Positions 45,887 through 55,551 of a stretch of 64,000 nucleotides of DNA are shown here, in pieces. This stretch comes from Barnesiella intestinihominis YIT 11860 (GTDB lineage Bacteria; Bacteroidota; Bacteroidia; Bacteroidales; Barnesiellaceae): assembly GCF_000296465.1 (NCBI RefSeq), contig NZ_JH815203.1, positions 124,001 to 188,000 on the forward strand, in the 5' to 3' direction. Each line of letters opens with the position of its first letter. Position 1 is the stretch's first letter. The translations under genes were made by a program, and so were the position numbers. Under the pieces are notes generated by a model. It had not been told where the DNA came from. It did no database searches and saw only the letters and a list, made by a program, of their open reading frames with translations.

Positions 45887-46375
45887 TCATTTTGTCAAGA
45901 ATGGCATACGGCCATCTTTATACTTTGGGTTTGTCTCAATCGCATAATCAAGATTCTTTCTCCAGCCAATAATCTTTGCCGGACATCCTGCTACAATAGC
46001 ACCTTTGGGAACACTTCGGTTGACAAATGAATTTCCAGCGATTACCACATCATCTTCTATTACAACAGGGCCAGCAATAATAACATTAGGTCCCACCCAA
46101 ACATTATTCTTTAGACAAGGAACTTCTTTATATGGAAACTGCCGTACAGTAGAAAATCGCAATCCTAATACGCAATTTTCTCCGATTTCTGTTCCCGGTA
46201 TTAAGACAGTGCTAATCCCTTTGCACACACAGTATGACCCTTTTCCTATTTTTGAATCAGCGGTTATTTTTGAATTGAAAATGAGAAAAATCAATAGTTG
46301 TACGATTTTGGGCAAAACCGGAATATGGCGTTCAAATAGCCAACGTTCTACCCTATAGAATGATATAATGTCCAT
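45887..46375 (-). CDS. Left-handed beta-helix acyltransferase, serine-acetyltransferase-like
   Basis: 162 residues from ATG 46375; the longer frame would overlap the upstream gene with unrelated sequence. A short helical N-terminus (MDIISFYRVERWLFERHIP) precedes hexapeptide repeats (IGKGSYCVCKGISTVLIPGTEIGENCVLG, NNVWVGPNVIIAGPVVIEDDVVIAGNSFV) and the closing GCPAKIIGWRKN. Members O- or N-acetylate sugars with acetyl-CoA. Probably decorates the repeat unit. Confidence 0.8.
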   Translation of the reverse strand: MDIISFYRVERWLFERHIPVLPKIVQLLIFLIFNSKITADSKIGKGSYCVCKGISTVLIPGTEIGENCVLGLRFSTVRQFPYKEVPCLKNNVWVGPNVIIAGPVVIEDDVVIAGNSFVNRSVPKGAIVAGCPAKIIGWRKNLDYAIETNPKYKDGRMPFLTK

Positions 46376-46386
46376 ATGAATTAATC

Positions 46387-46815
46387 CTACCGTTTTCTTA
46401 TAAATTTTGCGGGATTTCCTGCCCAAACTTCATTGGCTGGTATATCTTTGGTCACAACAGAACCTGCTCCAATTATAGCTCGCTCTCCAATTGTTACAGG
46501 TTTTACCACCAAAGTATTCATTCCGAGATAGGCGCCTTTGCAGATATGAACCTTCCCCCTGTCGTAACTTCCAGTATTAGGATTCATGAAATGTGTTACT
46601 ATTTTCACCCCCGATGTCAAACGAACACCTTCTTCGATAAAAATATCTTGTGGATAATTTGTGTCAAATATGACGCCCTCACCGATAAACGTTCTTTTGG
46701 GGCTGATTATCTGCACTCCACCCCATTTGCAAACTAATGGTCTCCATGCCCTTGATTTCATGGGTAGATGTTGGAGGTGTAAAAATATTAGCTTCTTGAT
46801 TCTCAGAATATTCAT
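46387..46815 (-). CDS. Left-handed beta-helix (maltose O-acetyltransferase-like) acyltransferase
   Basis: 142 residues. IGEGVIFDTNYPQDIFIEEG, then the catalytic-histidine turn VKIVTHFMNP, AYLGMNTLVVKPVTIGERAIIGAGSVVTKDIP and the terminal AGNPAKFIRKR. It is one of two acyltransferases in a row. Its start overlaps the glycosyltransferase stop by 4 bases (46812-46815). Confidence 0.85.
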   Translation of the reverse strand: MNILRIKKLIFLHLQHLPMKSRAWRPLVCKWGGVQIISPKRTFIGEGVIFDTNYPQDIFIEEGVRLTSGVKIVTHFMNPNTGSYDRGKVHICKGAYLGMNTLVVKPVTIGERAIIGAGSVVTKDIPANEVWAGNPAKFIRKR

Positions 46816-47852
46816 AGCTCAATATATTTCTTTAGTGTATTTTCAAATTTTCGGACAACAACGGATGCAACAAAATGGGTTTTCGCATATTCGGAATTAT
46901 ATATTGATACACTCCTCATTTTAGCAGGATTCTCGATATATGGTTTCATTGCTTCTGCAAAAACTGCCGGATCTAACGAACTTGATATATATCCCATCTT
47001 TCCATTTTCAAAGAAATCTATTAGGCCACCCACTTTTCTGGTAAAAATAGGGAGTCCGAAAATCATTGCTTCCAAAACCACAGTTGGCATACCTTCCGTA
47101 TAACTTAGAAACAAATACATATCGGCGTTAATGTATTCCTTTTTAAAATCTTCCCCACGTAACTCTCCAGTAAAACGGACATCCTTTATTTTCTTATTCT
47201 CAACATATTGTTTCAACATAGGAAGTTCTGAGCCATCACCGACAAAGGTCAATGTCAGATCCTTGTATTGTGACTTAAGTATTGAAAATGTATCGACTGT
47301 TTCATATACACCCTTGGCCTTTTCTATTCGCCCGCTATACATAATGTTTTCGGCTTTTCCTTGTCTCATCGAAAGGTCAAAACCTGAAATAAAATAATCG
47401 GGTACTTTTGTCGAAGTTAGATGTATATCAGATTTTATCCCCCTCCTTATCAATTCATTCTTGAAATCTTGGGATAACACAAAAATACACAAGGCCTTAT
47501 TCAAATTGGCACTTATCCATTTCCAATCTGCATTTTTAGCATACTCGAAATTGAAACCATGAATAAATACGGATGTTTTCTTTCTGAAAAATCGGCAAAT
47601 GTTTAAATATATAAAATCTCGTTTTAAGGCTTTATCTCCAAGCGATGGGTTAAGTAGTACTATATCAGGTTTAAAGCAAATCAATCGGATTATAAAACGG
47701 ATAATTAAAAATGGATAAAATATATTACGCCAAGGCTTACGACCGAAATAAAAATATTCAACATTTTCTTTCCAATACTCTTTAATCCCTAAATAATAAT
47801 TAGTTACTCCTCCATATCCGGATTTAGTGGGAACAGTTATTAATACCCTCAT
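46812..47852 (-). CDS. GT4-family glycosyltransferase
   Basis: 346 residues from ATG 47852 (MRVLITVPTKSGYGGVTNYY). GT-B fold: an N-terminal Rossmann domain with the GGVTNY acceptor loop, then MYSGRIEKAKGVYETVD, LTFVGDGSELPML and the E-x7-E block SYTEGMPTVVLEAMIFGLPIF. It transfers a sugar from a nucleotide donor to the lipid-linked repeat unit on the cytoplasmic side. Stop overlaps the next gene. A 164-base gap separates it from the upstream polymerase gene. Confidence 0.88.
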   Translation of the reverse strand: MRVLITVPTKSGYGGVTNYYLGIKEYWKENVEYFYFGRKPWRNIFYPFLIIRFIIRLICFKPDIVLLNPSLGDKALKRDFIYLNICRFFRKKTSVFIHGFNFEYAKNADWKWISANLNKALCIFVLSQDFKNELIRRGIKSDIHLTSTKVPDYFISGFDLSMRQGKAENIMYSGRIEKAKGVYETVDTFSILKSQYKDLTLTFVGDGSELPMLKQYVENKKIKDVRFTGELRGEDFKKEYINADMYLFLSYTEGMPTVVLEAMIFGLPIFTRKVGGLIDFFENGKMGYISSSLDPAVFAEAMKPYIENPAKMRSVSIYNSEYAKTHFVASVVVRKFENTLKKYIEL

Positions 47853-48016
47853 TGTTAGTGTTTCAATTGATATGATTAAAATAATTAAGAACATTGAACA
47901 TCAACGGTTAATCTATTTTCGTTTTCTGATGTTATGCCTTTTTGGTTGTTCGTATTGGTAGCTATCCATAGACCATACATCAGCACGATGAGAAATTCAG
48001 ATTACAAAATTTTTCA

Positions 48017-49258
48017 TCATGAACATAGATTACTAAACCATAAGTTTAGTTGGAACAACATGTGCCTCTGTTCAACTAATGGTGTAACAATGAAATACAA
48101 TACCGGTATAATTGTAACCATAGTTATTAGTAGCTGGGACTTAAAACTCAATTTGGATTGAATATCCATAACCCACATATATGTAAAAACATATAAGAAT
48201 AGCACGGCAAGTTTGAAGAATCTATCATAAAAAGTCAAACTGACATATCCGAAATTGGCAAAAGACAATAGGAGAATACAGAACCCCCAGAATTTGACAT
48301 TCTGCTCCCAAAATTCTTTCCCTATTTTTTTATATAGTATATAGATCACAGCCAAGACACCGAAAACGGCAATTGTTTCACGAAGCAAATAGAACTGATT
48401 ACCATACTCGCGTATTTCCTCTGCATACTTTCCAACAGACTGTATGATATTTTGATTCCTAACGCTCTCTTTGACGTAGTTTTCAAATATGCCAAATTGT
48501 GCGATATTAGTGACAAACGCGATTTTCGCAAAGCGAACGATGAATGATACGATAAGAATTAAATAGTACACTTTAAACCTATATCGCAAGAGTAGGTTTA
48601 ATACAGCCGCGACACATAAGGCGAGTAGTGAATAGTGAAAACAAATACATAACGCAGATAACCAAAGGTACTTAACGGCTCCTGAATTAAGGTATCTCAA
48701 ATAGAAGCCAGTAAAAACAAATGCTCCGCTCCAAAAGCGAAAACCGAGAAACCAATAGTATTCTACAGTAAAAATCACCCCCAGGAAGAGTAGCCATGCA
48801 GGAATTGACATTTTCTGCATATATAATGGCTGGAGTGGTTTTACGACTCCAAATATAAATAGAGAAGTATATACCACACACGCACAAGCAGAGAAAAAAT
48901 TCCGGTTATCAGCAATTAAACCAATGAAATATTTAAATAATACAGGATATATTTCTTTGCCATATTTTGATGTTCCAGAGTCCATCCATTGCTCAACCAA
49001 TGATTTGTCGGCAATACGATGAAAATGCTCATAATGAACCAACAAATCCATTTGTGGCTCATAAAACCAACCAAAATAGAAAGAAAAGATAATAAATAGA
49101 ATGGGGGCAAACCTTTGTCTGAAAAACATTAATGACAAACACAGTCCTACAAAAGGAATAAATGTCATTATTACAGACAAGATTACAATTAAGGCTAAAG
49201 AAATAGCCCAATGTCGAGAATTAGTATCTATATTGTATATCCTATTGTTTATCAACAT
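48017..49258 (-). CDS. wzy: Polysaccharide polymerase, EpsG/Wzy-like membrane protein
   Basis: 413 residues with about ten hydrophobic spans, from ATG 49258 (a TTG lies 6 bases earlier). The motif FSFYFGWFYEPQMDLLVHYEHF followed by FRFWSGAFVFTGFYLRYL resembles EpsG-family polymerases. Wzy proteins join repeat units at the periplasmic face. Identification rests on topology, the EpsG-like motif and its place next to the flippase, which it overlaps by 17 bases. A low-GC gene, as usual for this family. Confidence 0.7.
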   Translation of the reverse strand: MLINNRIYNIDTNSRHWAISLALIVILSVIMTFIPFVGLCLSLMFFRQRFAPILFIIFSFYFGWFYEPQMDLLVHYEHFHRIADKSLVEQWMDSGTSKYGKEIYPVLFKYFIGLIADNRNFFSACACVVYTSLFIFGVVKPLQPLYMQKMSIPAWLLFLGVIFTVEYYWFLGFRFWSGAFVFTGFYLRYLNSGAVKYLWLSALCICFHYSLLALCVAAVLNLLLRYRFKVYYLILIVSFIVRFAKIAFVTNIAQFGIFENYVKESVRNQNIIQSVGKYAEEIREYGNQFYLLRETIAVFGVLAVIYILYKKIGKEFWEQNVKFWGFCILLLSFANFGYVSLTFYDRFFKLAVLFLYVFTYMWVMDIQSKLSFKSQLLITMVTIIPVLYFIVTPLVEQRHMLFQLNLWFSNLCS

Positions 49259-50498
49259 TACCAACTCTTACTTTATTGGCTAAATATAGGCGCAAAACCA
49301 AACATCCCACGTTCGCTATAATCAAAGCCCAAATAACACTTCCTATGCTAATACTGTGAGTAAGAATCAAGACAAGGACAACAATGATGTATATGATTGC
49401 AGAATAAATGGTTGTCATATTTACCTCATTGATTTTTCCAAGTACGCCCAAATAAGGGAAACCGAACATGTCAGCTGGCACACTAATCGCCAATAAAAGC
49501 AAGAATAGGTTGAAATACGTGGTTATACTTGCTGTTTCAGTCTTAATAAAAATCGGTATAAGATACGGTGATAAGAAATATATACAAGCTAAAGCGATTG
49601 TATTGGCAATACATAAAAGCAATACCATCTTAGTCGCTCTACCCATATTTTTTATCCTTGTGAAATATGGGTAAAATATCTGAGATAAAAGCGGAGAAAC
49701 AAATGATGAATACGCATTATGAAGTTTTTCCGCAGCTGTATATAATCCGACTGCAAAATCTCCAAGAATAAAGCCAAGCACTAAGGTATTCATTGTTTTA
49801 TAGGCTCTCATCAAAAAAGTTGATGAGAAAAACGGAATACTATCCTTAAGATAAAATTTCACTTCTTGTGCCGAGACTATTTGAAGTTTGATCCCGTATC
49901 TTTTTTGGGCAATGAATAAAGCGACAATACCTGAAACAAATGTTTCAAGAGCATAGCACAACATCACCAATGCATAATCATCAGTAGACTTAACGATTAA
50001 AAAAATAGGCAATATACATAATAGCTTTATTGGCACGCTGATACGTGTTATATATTTAATGTCCTCCATTGAACGGAAAAGCCAATAGGGAGCAATGACA
50101 ACCCCTATCAAACGAATAAAGGCTAATATATAAAGCGTGAGTTCATTCCTTAGTGAAGGAATCAACCCTACAACTAAAATATAAACAAATAGAGAACAGA
50201 GTATGAGAAAAAACTTACATTGCAGAATAGAAGAAACTATCCTTCCCAATTTTTCTTGATTGTCTCTATTATTGACGACATGCCTGACATTAGATAAATC
50301 GAAACCGAACTCATTGAATATCTGAAAGTAAAAGCTAAATATAATGGCAAAATTTACAAGACCGTATTTTTCTACTCCTATAACGTTCAACAAATATGGA
50401 ATTAGTAGAATTGGTATAATGCTACTGAAACCATAAAGGAGAAACTGATTCCAAATATTTGACAACAATCTTGATTTGAAAACTTGGCTTAATGTCAT
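49242..50498 (-). CDS. wzx: Polysaccharide repeat-unit flippase Wzx
   Basis: 418 residues with about 12 spans. The opening LLSNIWNQFLLYGFSSIIPILLIPYLLNVIGVEKYGLVNF is the standard Wzx/MATE-type start, and DSIPFFSSTFLMRAYKTMNTLVLG is the second conserved block. It flips Und-PP-linked units across the cytoplasmic membrane. Clearly AT-rich. A 96-base gap precedes it. Confidence 0.9.
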   Translation of the reverse strand: MTLSQVFKSRLLSNIWNQFLLYGFSSIIPILLIPYLLNVIGVEKYGLVNFAIIFSFYFQIFNEFGFDLSNVRHVVNNRDNQEKLGRIVSSILQCKFFLILCSLFVYILVVGLIPSLRNELTLYILAFIRLIGVVIAPYWLFRSMEDIKYITRISVPIKLLCILPIFLIVKSTDDYALVMLCYALETFVSGIVALFIAQKRYGIKLQIVSAQEVKFYLKDSIPFFSSTFLMRAYKTMNTLVLGFILGDFAVGLYTAAEKLHNAYSSFVSPLLSQIFYPYFTRIKNMGRATKMVLLLCIANTIALACIYFLSPYLIPIFIKTETASITTYFNLFLLLLAISVPADMFGFPYLGVLGKINEVNMTTIYSAIIYIIVVLVLILTHSISIGSVIWALIIANVGCLVLRLYLANKVRVGNVDKQ

Positions 50499-50594
50499 CT
50501 TCTTAAAGCAATAGATTTTCTGTAAATCTGCAATCAGTATATGTGTACGTTTATTGGGAGGGTAAGTCTTGGTAAACTTAATGATTGTCTACCT

Positions 50595-51800
50595 CTATTG
50601 CTTAAATATTCCACAGAAATCAAGTATCACTTTATCATCTTTCCACGGTAGTTCTTTGAAAGGTGTATGGGCTGTAAGGAACACAACAATATCGGCTTTG
50701 TCATAAGCCTCTTTATAGTCTGTCAACTTGAACACGTTATGTTCTTTCACATTTGGCTCTACCACTAAAATGTTGGCATTATTACATCCTTGCATTACTT
50801 TAGTTGTGATATATTTTGCTGGAGATTCACGCAAATCGTCAATGTCCGGTTTGAATGCCAACCCCATCATTGCTACCACAGGCTTACAGTGATTTTTCAG
50901 TTCAAATTCAAACATGGCGTTCTTTACTTTTTCAGCACAATAGAACGATTTATAATTGTTGATTTCGCGTGCTGTAGAAATTATGCGACTTTCAACCGGA
51001 AAATCCGCTGTAATGAAATATGGATCGATAGCAATACAATGACCTCCGACTCCACAGCCAGGTTGCAGGATATTTACGCGCGGATGTTTGTTGGCAAGCC
51101 TGATAAGTTCCCAAACATTAATCCCTGCCTTGTCGCAAATCAATGAAAGTTCATTGGCAAAAGCTATCTGCACGTCACGACTGCTGTTCTCAGTCAGTTT
51201 GCACATTTCAGCGGTCTTGCAATTAGTCCGATGCAGCGTCCCCTGTACGAACTGCGAGTAGAACTCGATTGCTTTTGTTGTACTTTCTTCGTTCATACCG
51301 CCAATGACACGGTCGTTATGTACCAACTCATAAATCACATTGCCCGGAAGTACACGCTCGGGGCAATAGGCGATATAAATTTTACCTTCCAATTCAGGAC
51401 GCTCAGCGAAAATTAAGTCACGCATTTTATCAGTCGTACCAACGGGTGATGTGCTTTCAATTACATATAAGTCACCTTCCTTGAGAAAAGGAAGTACAGC
51501 ACGAGTTGCCGCCTCTACATACGAAATATCAGGCTCATGATTACCTTTGAACGGGGTGGGAACAACCATAAAGTAAGCGTCACTTGTCTCCGGCTTCGTG
51601 CTTGCGTGCAATGTCCCGTTTTTCACAACTTCTTGCAGCATTTCTTCCATCCCCGGTTCAATGATGTGGAGCTTACCTTGATTGGTCAGCTCTACAACTT
51701 TGGGGTTGATGTCAACACCCGTTACCTGTACTCCGTGCTTTGCTGCGATAATGGCTGTAGGCAATCCGATATAGCCCAAGCCCATAAAACATGCTTTCAT
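50595..51800 (-). CDS. wecC: UDP-N-acetyl-D-mannosamine dehydrogenase
   Basis: 401 residues. NAD-binding MGLGYIGLPTAIIAAKHG, the VESTSPVGTTDK loop, CPERVLPGN, and the active-site cysteine block LQPGCGVGGHCIAIDPYF. A C-terminal domain with MGLAFKPDIDDLRESPA follows. It oxidises UDP-ManNAc to UDP-ManNAcA. Its ATG overlaps the stop of a 53-residue frame by 4 bases (51797-51800). Confidence 0.95.
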   Translation of the reverse strand: MKACFMGLGYIGLPTAIIAAKHGVQVTGVDINPKVVELTNQGKLHIIEPGMEEMLQEVVKNGTLHASTKPETSDAYFMVVPTPFKGNHEPDISYVEAATRAVLPFLKEGDLYVIESTSPVGTTDKMRDLIFAERPELEGKIYIAYCPERVLPGNVIYELVHNDRVIGGMNEESTTKAIEFYSQFVQGTLHRTNCKTAEMCKLTENSSRDVQIAFANELSLICDKAGINVWELIRLANKHPRVNILQPGCGVGGHCIAIDPYFITADFPVESRIISTAREINNYKSFYCAEKVKNAMFEFELKNHCKPVVAMMGLAFKPDIDDLRESPAKYITTKVMQGCNNANILVVEPNVKEHNVFKLTDYKEAYDKADIVVFLTAHTPFKELPWKDDKVILDFCGIFKQ

Positions 51801-51958
51801 AAAATTGAGTTTAATTGAAATTCTTTTGATTGGTCATTCATACTTTTGAACAGTTCATCCAGCTTTTTCACAAAATTGTCTTTTTGGCTATCGGAAAGTT
51901 CCTTATCTTTTAACTGCTCTATAATGGAATGATAAAGAGCCTTTTCTCCGCTTGTCAT
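51797..51958 (-). CDS. Small helical hypothetical protein coupled to wecC
   Basis: 53 residues: MTSGEKALYHSIIEQLKDKE, then a second charged helix with DELFKSMNDQSKEF. No membrane segment or known motif. Its TGA overlaps the wecC ATG (ATGA), the normal sign of translational coupling. Two short amphipathic helices suggest a protein-protein interaction role. Function unknown. Confidence 0.6.
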   Translation of the reverse strand: MTSGEKALYHSIIEQLKDKELSDSQKDNFVKKLDELFKSMNDQSKEFQLNSIL

Positions 51959-52021
51959 CTTGTTGTTTATTAATAGGAATTTTTGTTATAGCTTGGCTAT
52001 CCATAGCCGCAATAATCTTGA

Positions 52022-52717
52022 CTATAAATCAAGCAGTTTTTGTACGTTTCTTGTAACGCTTGTACAAATGAACTTTTGAAATATACTGTAACTGTGAATA
52101 TCTGTCCCTATATAAGCAATAGCCTGTTCTCTCATAAGAAACATGGCCTTTTTCTTAATCCGGTTGCCATACATACCCGCTATTGATGGAAGATTAATCT
52201 GGAATTTCACACCCATGTCTTTTAGCTGTCGGTAATCCGATTCATCCATATAAGCATAACGCTCCGGATGGGCGAGAACAGGGTGGTATCCTTTAGATTT
52301 GATGCGAAGCAGGATATTTTTCAAGCCCATCGGAGGACTGAAATAAGAGGTTTCCACCAGCAGGTGGTCGCCATTCTCGCCTAAAGGTAGCAGGTCATTC
52401 TTTCCCAGCCGTTCCTCAAAGAGATTGTCAAGCATGTTTTCCGCTGCAAGGTGCAGTTGTACGCCACCTGTGTAAGCAGCCTGCAATTCTGCAAAACGGT
52501 CGCGAAGATGGGCAGTCGTATTGGGAATGTCTTCCATGATGTGCGGTGTGAGCCATACGGATTTGATCCCTTGCTCCTCATACAAACGTAGAATTTCCAA
52601 AGATTCGTCCATCGTTTGTACACCGTCATCCACGCCCGGAAGAATATGCGAATGATAGTCTGTAAAACCGATTAGCTTTATTATATTTTGTTTTTCCCTT
52701 TTTTTAAAAAACCACAT
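52022..52717 (-). CDS. CpsB/CapC-family PHP-type tyrosine-protein phosphatase
   Basis: 231 residues. The PHP metal-binding motif DYHSHILPGVDDG begins near residue 20, followed by WLTPHIMEDIPNT, ENMLDNLFEER, VLAHPERYAYM and a final AYIGTDIHSY. It removes phosphate from the tyrosine-rich tail of the Wzc-type kinase encoded two genes upstream, controlling chain assembly and export. The N-terminal WFFKKREKQN segment is basic. Confidence 0.88.
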   Translation of the reverse strand: MWFFKKREKQNIIKLIGFTDYHSHILPGVDDGVQTMDESLEILRLYEEQGIKSVWLTPHIMEDIPNTTAHLRDRFAELQAAYTGGVQLHLAAENMLDNLFEERLGKNDLLPLGENGDHLLVETSYFSPPMGLKNILLRIKSKGYHPVLAHPERYAYMDESDYRQLKDMGVKFQINLPSIAGMYGNRIKKKAMFLMREQAIAYIGTDIHSYSIFQKFICTSVTRNVQKLLDL

Positions 52718-52740
52718 ATAATGACATAAAACTTTTTAAT

Positions 52741-52782
52741 CATTCCCGATTCCACATGACATATATGCGGAATCCGGGAATG
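52741..52782. promoter_or_regulatory. Intercistronic hairpin in the polysaccharide operon
   Basis: A long stem with one bulge pairs 52741-52757 with 52765-52782 around a 7-base loop. It lies between the 77-residue gene and the phosphatase gene. No run of T follows on the minus strand, so a stability or processing element is likelier than a full terminator. Confidence 0.55.
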
Positions 52783-52806
52783 AATTGATTGTCCCGGTGA
52801 TAAACT

Positions 52807-53040
52807 TCACCACCAGTTTCGCTTGCCGAAATGATTTATCAACCCGGCCCCAACACAAGCTAAACCGATACAGATAGCCGCAGGAGGACAGATAAATCCA
52901 CCAGCCAATACTCCGGCTTTTGTTGCGGCAACCACTCCGACTCCTTTGGTAATCAATGCTGTTTTACCAAATACACCTACAGTAACCATACCCGCACCGA
53001 ATAAGGTCGCTTTGTCTTCTGTAAAATCGTTCTGTGCCAT
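52807..53040 (-). CDS. Small glycine-rich hydrophobic protein, unknown function
   Basis: 77 residues. A soluble start (MAQNDFTEDKATLFGAG) is followed by two hydrophobic Gly/Ala/Val-rich stretches (GVFGKTALITKGVGVVAAT and AGGFICPPAAICIGLACVGAG), then NHFGKRNWW. Glycine-zipper spacing and a two-helix hairpin suggest membrane association. It sits between the Wzc kinase and the phosphatase, where other loci have nothing. A bacteriocin-like reading is possible but there is no leader or export gene. Confidence 0.6.
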   Translation of the reverse strand: MAQNDFTEDKATLFGAGMVTVGVFGKTALITKGVGVVAATKAGVLAGGFICPPAAICIGLACVGAGLINHFGKRNWW

Positions 53041-53119
53041 AGTTGTGATTTTTAGTGAAACAATAGGGAAATCAAATTTACATTCTTACTCCGTATTTAA
53101 TTGCTTGATAATCAACGAT

Positions 53120-55537
53120 TTACTCTATATATTTTTCATCGGAACCATAGTGATATTCCGAACCGTAACCATAGTGATAACCATACCGATAGCCATAACG
53201 GTATCCGTAGCGACCACCGCTTCCCTCGGTTCCATTCAGGATCAGGGACATGTTCTTGTATTTTTTCTCCCCGTAGATTTTCTCCAGTTCAGCAAGCATA
53301 CTCAGTTCAAGCAATCCTGCACGAACCACGAAAATAGTACGGTCAGCCAGCTTCTCGATTATCTGCGTGTCGGCCACCAGTTCGATGGGCGGACAGTCAA
53401 TCAGCACATATTCGTATTGTTCCCTTACGGTATCTATTACCTGTTTCAGCCGGTCGTCGAACAACAGTTCGGTGGGGTTGGGAGGTATGGTGCCGACAGG
53501 AAGGATGTCCAGATATTTCTGTTTCGGATTGGTGACAATTATTTCATTGAGATTGTCAATCCTGCCGCCAAGATAGTCGCTCAACCCCTTGGTAGGAGAG
53601 TCGATATAGGATGACGCAGAGCCGTGACGCAGGTCACCGTCGATTACCAACACTTTCTTCCCTTTAATGGCAAAGCTCACGGCGATATTCATGGTCAGGA
53701 ACGACTTGCCGCTGCCCGGATTGAACGAGGTCACGATGATGACATTCGATGCCTTATCCTTGCCAGTCATGAACTCCAAGTTGGTACGCAATACACGGAA
53801 TGCCTCGTTGATGATGTCACGGCTGCCCTCCTTGACAACAATGGCCCTGACTTCCTGTGGTTTCTTTCTGAATATTCCTTTCTTCTTTCTTGTGAACAGC
53901 GGAATTTCACCGATGAACGGTACGGTTACGCTTTCCAGATCTTTTCTTCCCCGTACACGGGTATTCATGTTCTCACATATAAAGATAATGACTACCGGAA
54001 TAAGCAGTCCCAAAGCACACGCGACCATTAAGATGTTTTTGCGCACGGGTGACATCGGCAACATGCTACCGTGGGGCGGGGCAACAATACGGGTATTGTA
54101 GGCCGTAAATGCCTGTGAGAGTTCGTTCTCCTCACGCTTTTGCAGTAAGAACAAATAAAGAGCCTCCTTTACCTTCTGCTGGCGTTCCACCGAGAGCAGG
54201 TATTTGGCTTGTGTAGGGTTAGCTGCTATACGTGATGTTGTCTGTTGCTCCGTCTGCCGCAAACTTTTTATCTGCGAATTCAAGGTTACTATCTGATTGT
54301 CGATAGACCTGATTATCGCCCCACGCATGGATGCCAGGGCCTGATCCATATCAACGACCAGCGGATTTTCCGTACTACTGTTCGCAACCAGGCTGTTGCG
54401 CTGCAACAGTTGTTTGTTGTATTCGGCAATCTGCGATTCAATATTGGCGCTTTCAATGCCGGAATTGGCCGGAAGCAGTTGGGTACGGTTGGCGTCATTG
54501 GACAAATAGTTCCGGATGTAGCGGGTCATGTAGAGCTGGTTGTTCAAAGCCAGAATCTGCGCATTCGTCTGGCTGCTCTGCGCCATATACATGCTCGAAG
54601 CCGCCTGCACGTCGGGTAACAGATGTTCGGACTTGTAGGATGAAATGTCCTCGTCCACGTTGCCCAGTTCCTGTTCGATTACGCCCAAACGCTCGTTGAT
54701 GAACATCGAGGTGCTGATAGCGATCTGGTTCTTGTCCTTCACCCAGTTCTCATTATAAACGGAAATCAACATGCTCAATACATCCTCCGCCCGTTGTACA
54801 GAATTATCCCTGAATGACAGGTCGATAACTGACGCTTTCTCATTATTCAATGAAACGGACAGATTGGACGAGCAGGAGTTTACAGCATCATACAAACTGG
54901 ATTTACCTACATACAATGTGTATGTCTCGCCTTTCACATAATTGGGGGTTGCATGGATAATGATTTTCCCTAATGGCGTAGTGATGGAGTCGAGCAAGCG
55001 GCCCTTTATATCCTTTCCGTCGAGCTCCGTCCCGTTACGTGTAAAGTCGGATAAGAGTAATGTGCTGTCTGGCTGTACTTCCAATGTAAACCCAGCCGAT
55101 TCGTTTTCAGGAAAGTCACTTATCGTTACATCCACTGGTAATGTCAGTCCATAGGCCACCTGACGGTGGAATTTCCCCGGAACGAAGTAATTCATATCCA
55201 AACGAAATCGTTTAACTACCTCGGTCATTAAAGCCGGCGACTGAAAGGTGATGAGTTCGTTATTTACATTGGTGCTGGACTGGAACAACCCAAACTCCGA
55301 AAAGGATTCCAGATCCGGGGAAACCGACTTGCCTTTGGAATCCTCCTTGATCAACACCGAAGCAGTGCGTGTATATACGGCAGGGGTACACAGCAGATAG
55401 ACAGCAGCAACACCTGTCGTTATCGCCAAAGACAGGACGAACCACTTCCACCTCGCGAGGCACAGGTACAACAGATCCTGTATCCGCAGGAAATCATCCG
55501 GCTGTCCCGGTTTTGTATTCTTTTGATTTACGGCCAT
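53120..55537 (-). CDS. wzc: Wzc-type polysaccharide co-polymerase / tyrosine autokinase
   Basis: 805 residues from ATG 55537 (MAVNQKNTKPGQPDDFLRIQ); the longer frame would overlap wza. Wzz-like domain with two membrane spans (about 30-50 and 510-530) around a coiled-coil periplasmic part. The BY-kinase domain has Walker A SFNPGSGKSFLTMN, Walker A' LVIDGDLRHGS and Walker B VLIDCPP. The last 30 residues are a tyrosine cluster in YGYR repeats, the autophosphorylation site. It regulates chain length with Wza and the CpsB-type phosphatase. Confidence 0.94.
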   Translation of the reverse strand: MAVNQKNTKPGQPDDFLRIQDLLYLCLARWKWFVLSLAITTGVAAVYLLCTPAVYTRTASVLIKEDSKGKSVSPDLESFSEFGLFQSSTNVNNELITFQSPALMTEVVKRFRLDMNYFVPGKFHRQVAYGLTLPVDVTISDFPENESAGFTLEVQPDSTLLLSDFTRNGTELDGKDIKGRLLDSITTPLGKIIIHATPNYVKGETYTLYVGKSSLYDAVNSCSSNLSVSLNNEKASVIDLSFRDNSVQRAEDVLSMLISVYNENWVKDKNQIAISTSMFINERLGVIEQELGNVDEDISSYKSEHLLPDVQAASSMYMAQSSQTNAQILALNNQLYMTRYIRNYLSNDANRTQLLPANSGIESANIESQIAEYNKQLLQRNSLVANSSTENPLVVDMDQALASMRGAIIRSIDNQIVTLNSQIKSLRQTEQQTTSRIAANPTQAKYLLSVERQQKVKEALYLFLLQKREENELSQAFTAYNTRIVAPPHGSMLPMSPVRKNILMVACALGLLIPVVIIFICENMNTRVRGRKDLESVTVPFIGEIPLFTRKKKGIFRKKPQEVRAIVVKEGSRDIINEAFRVLRTNLEFMTGKDKASNVIIVTSFNPGSGKSFLTMNIAVSFAIKGKKVLVIDGDLRHGSASSYIDSPTKGLSDYLGGRIDNLNEIIVTNPKQKYLDILPVGTIPPNPTELLFDDRLKQVIDTVREQYEYVLIDCPPIELVADTQIIEKLADRTIFVVRAGLLELSMLAELEKIYGEKKYKNMSLILNGTEGSGGRYGYRYGYRYGYHYGYGSEYHYGSDEKYIE

Positions 55538-55551
55538 ATCAGATTCTATAT

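Noticed and set aside
52807-53040. Bacteriocin precursor
   Set aside because: The glycine-rich hydrophobic pattern is suggestive, but there is no double-glycine leader, immunity gene or dedicated exporter nearby.
53667-54101. Long plus-strand frames opposite the Wzc kinase gene
   Set aside because: They lie antisense to a well-supported gene with intact kinase motifs and have no recognisable domains.
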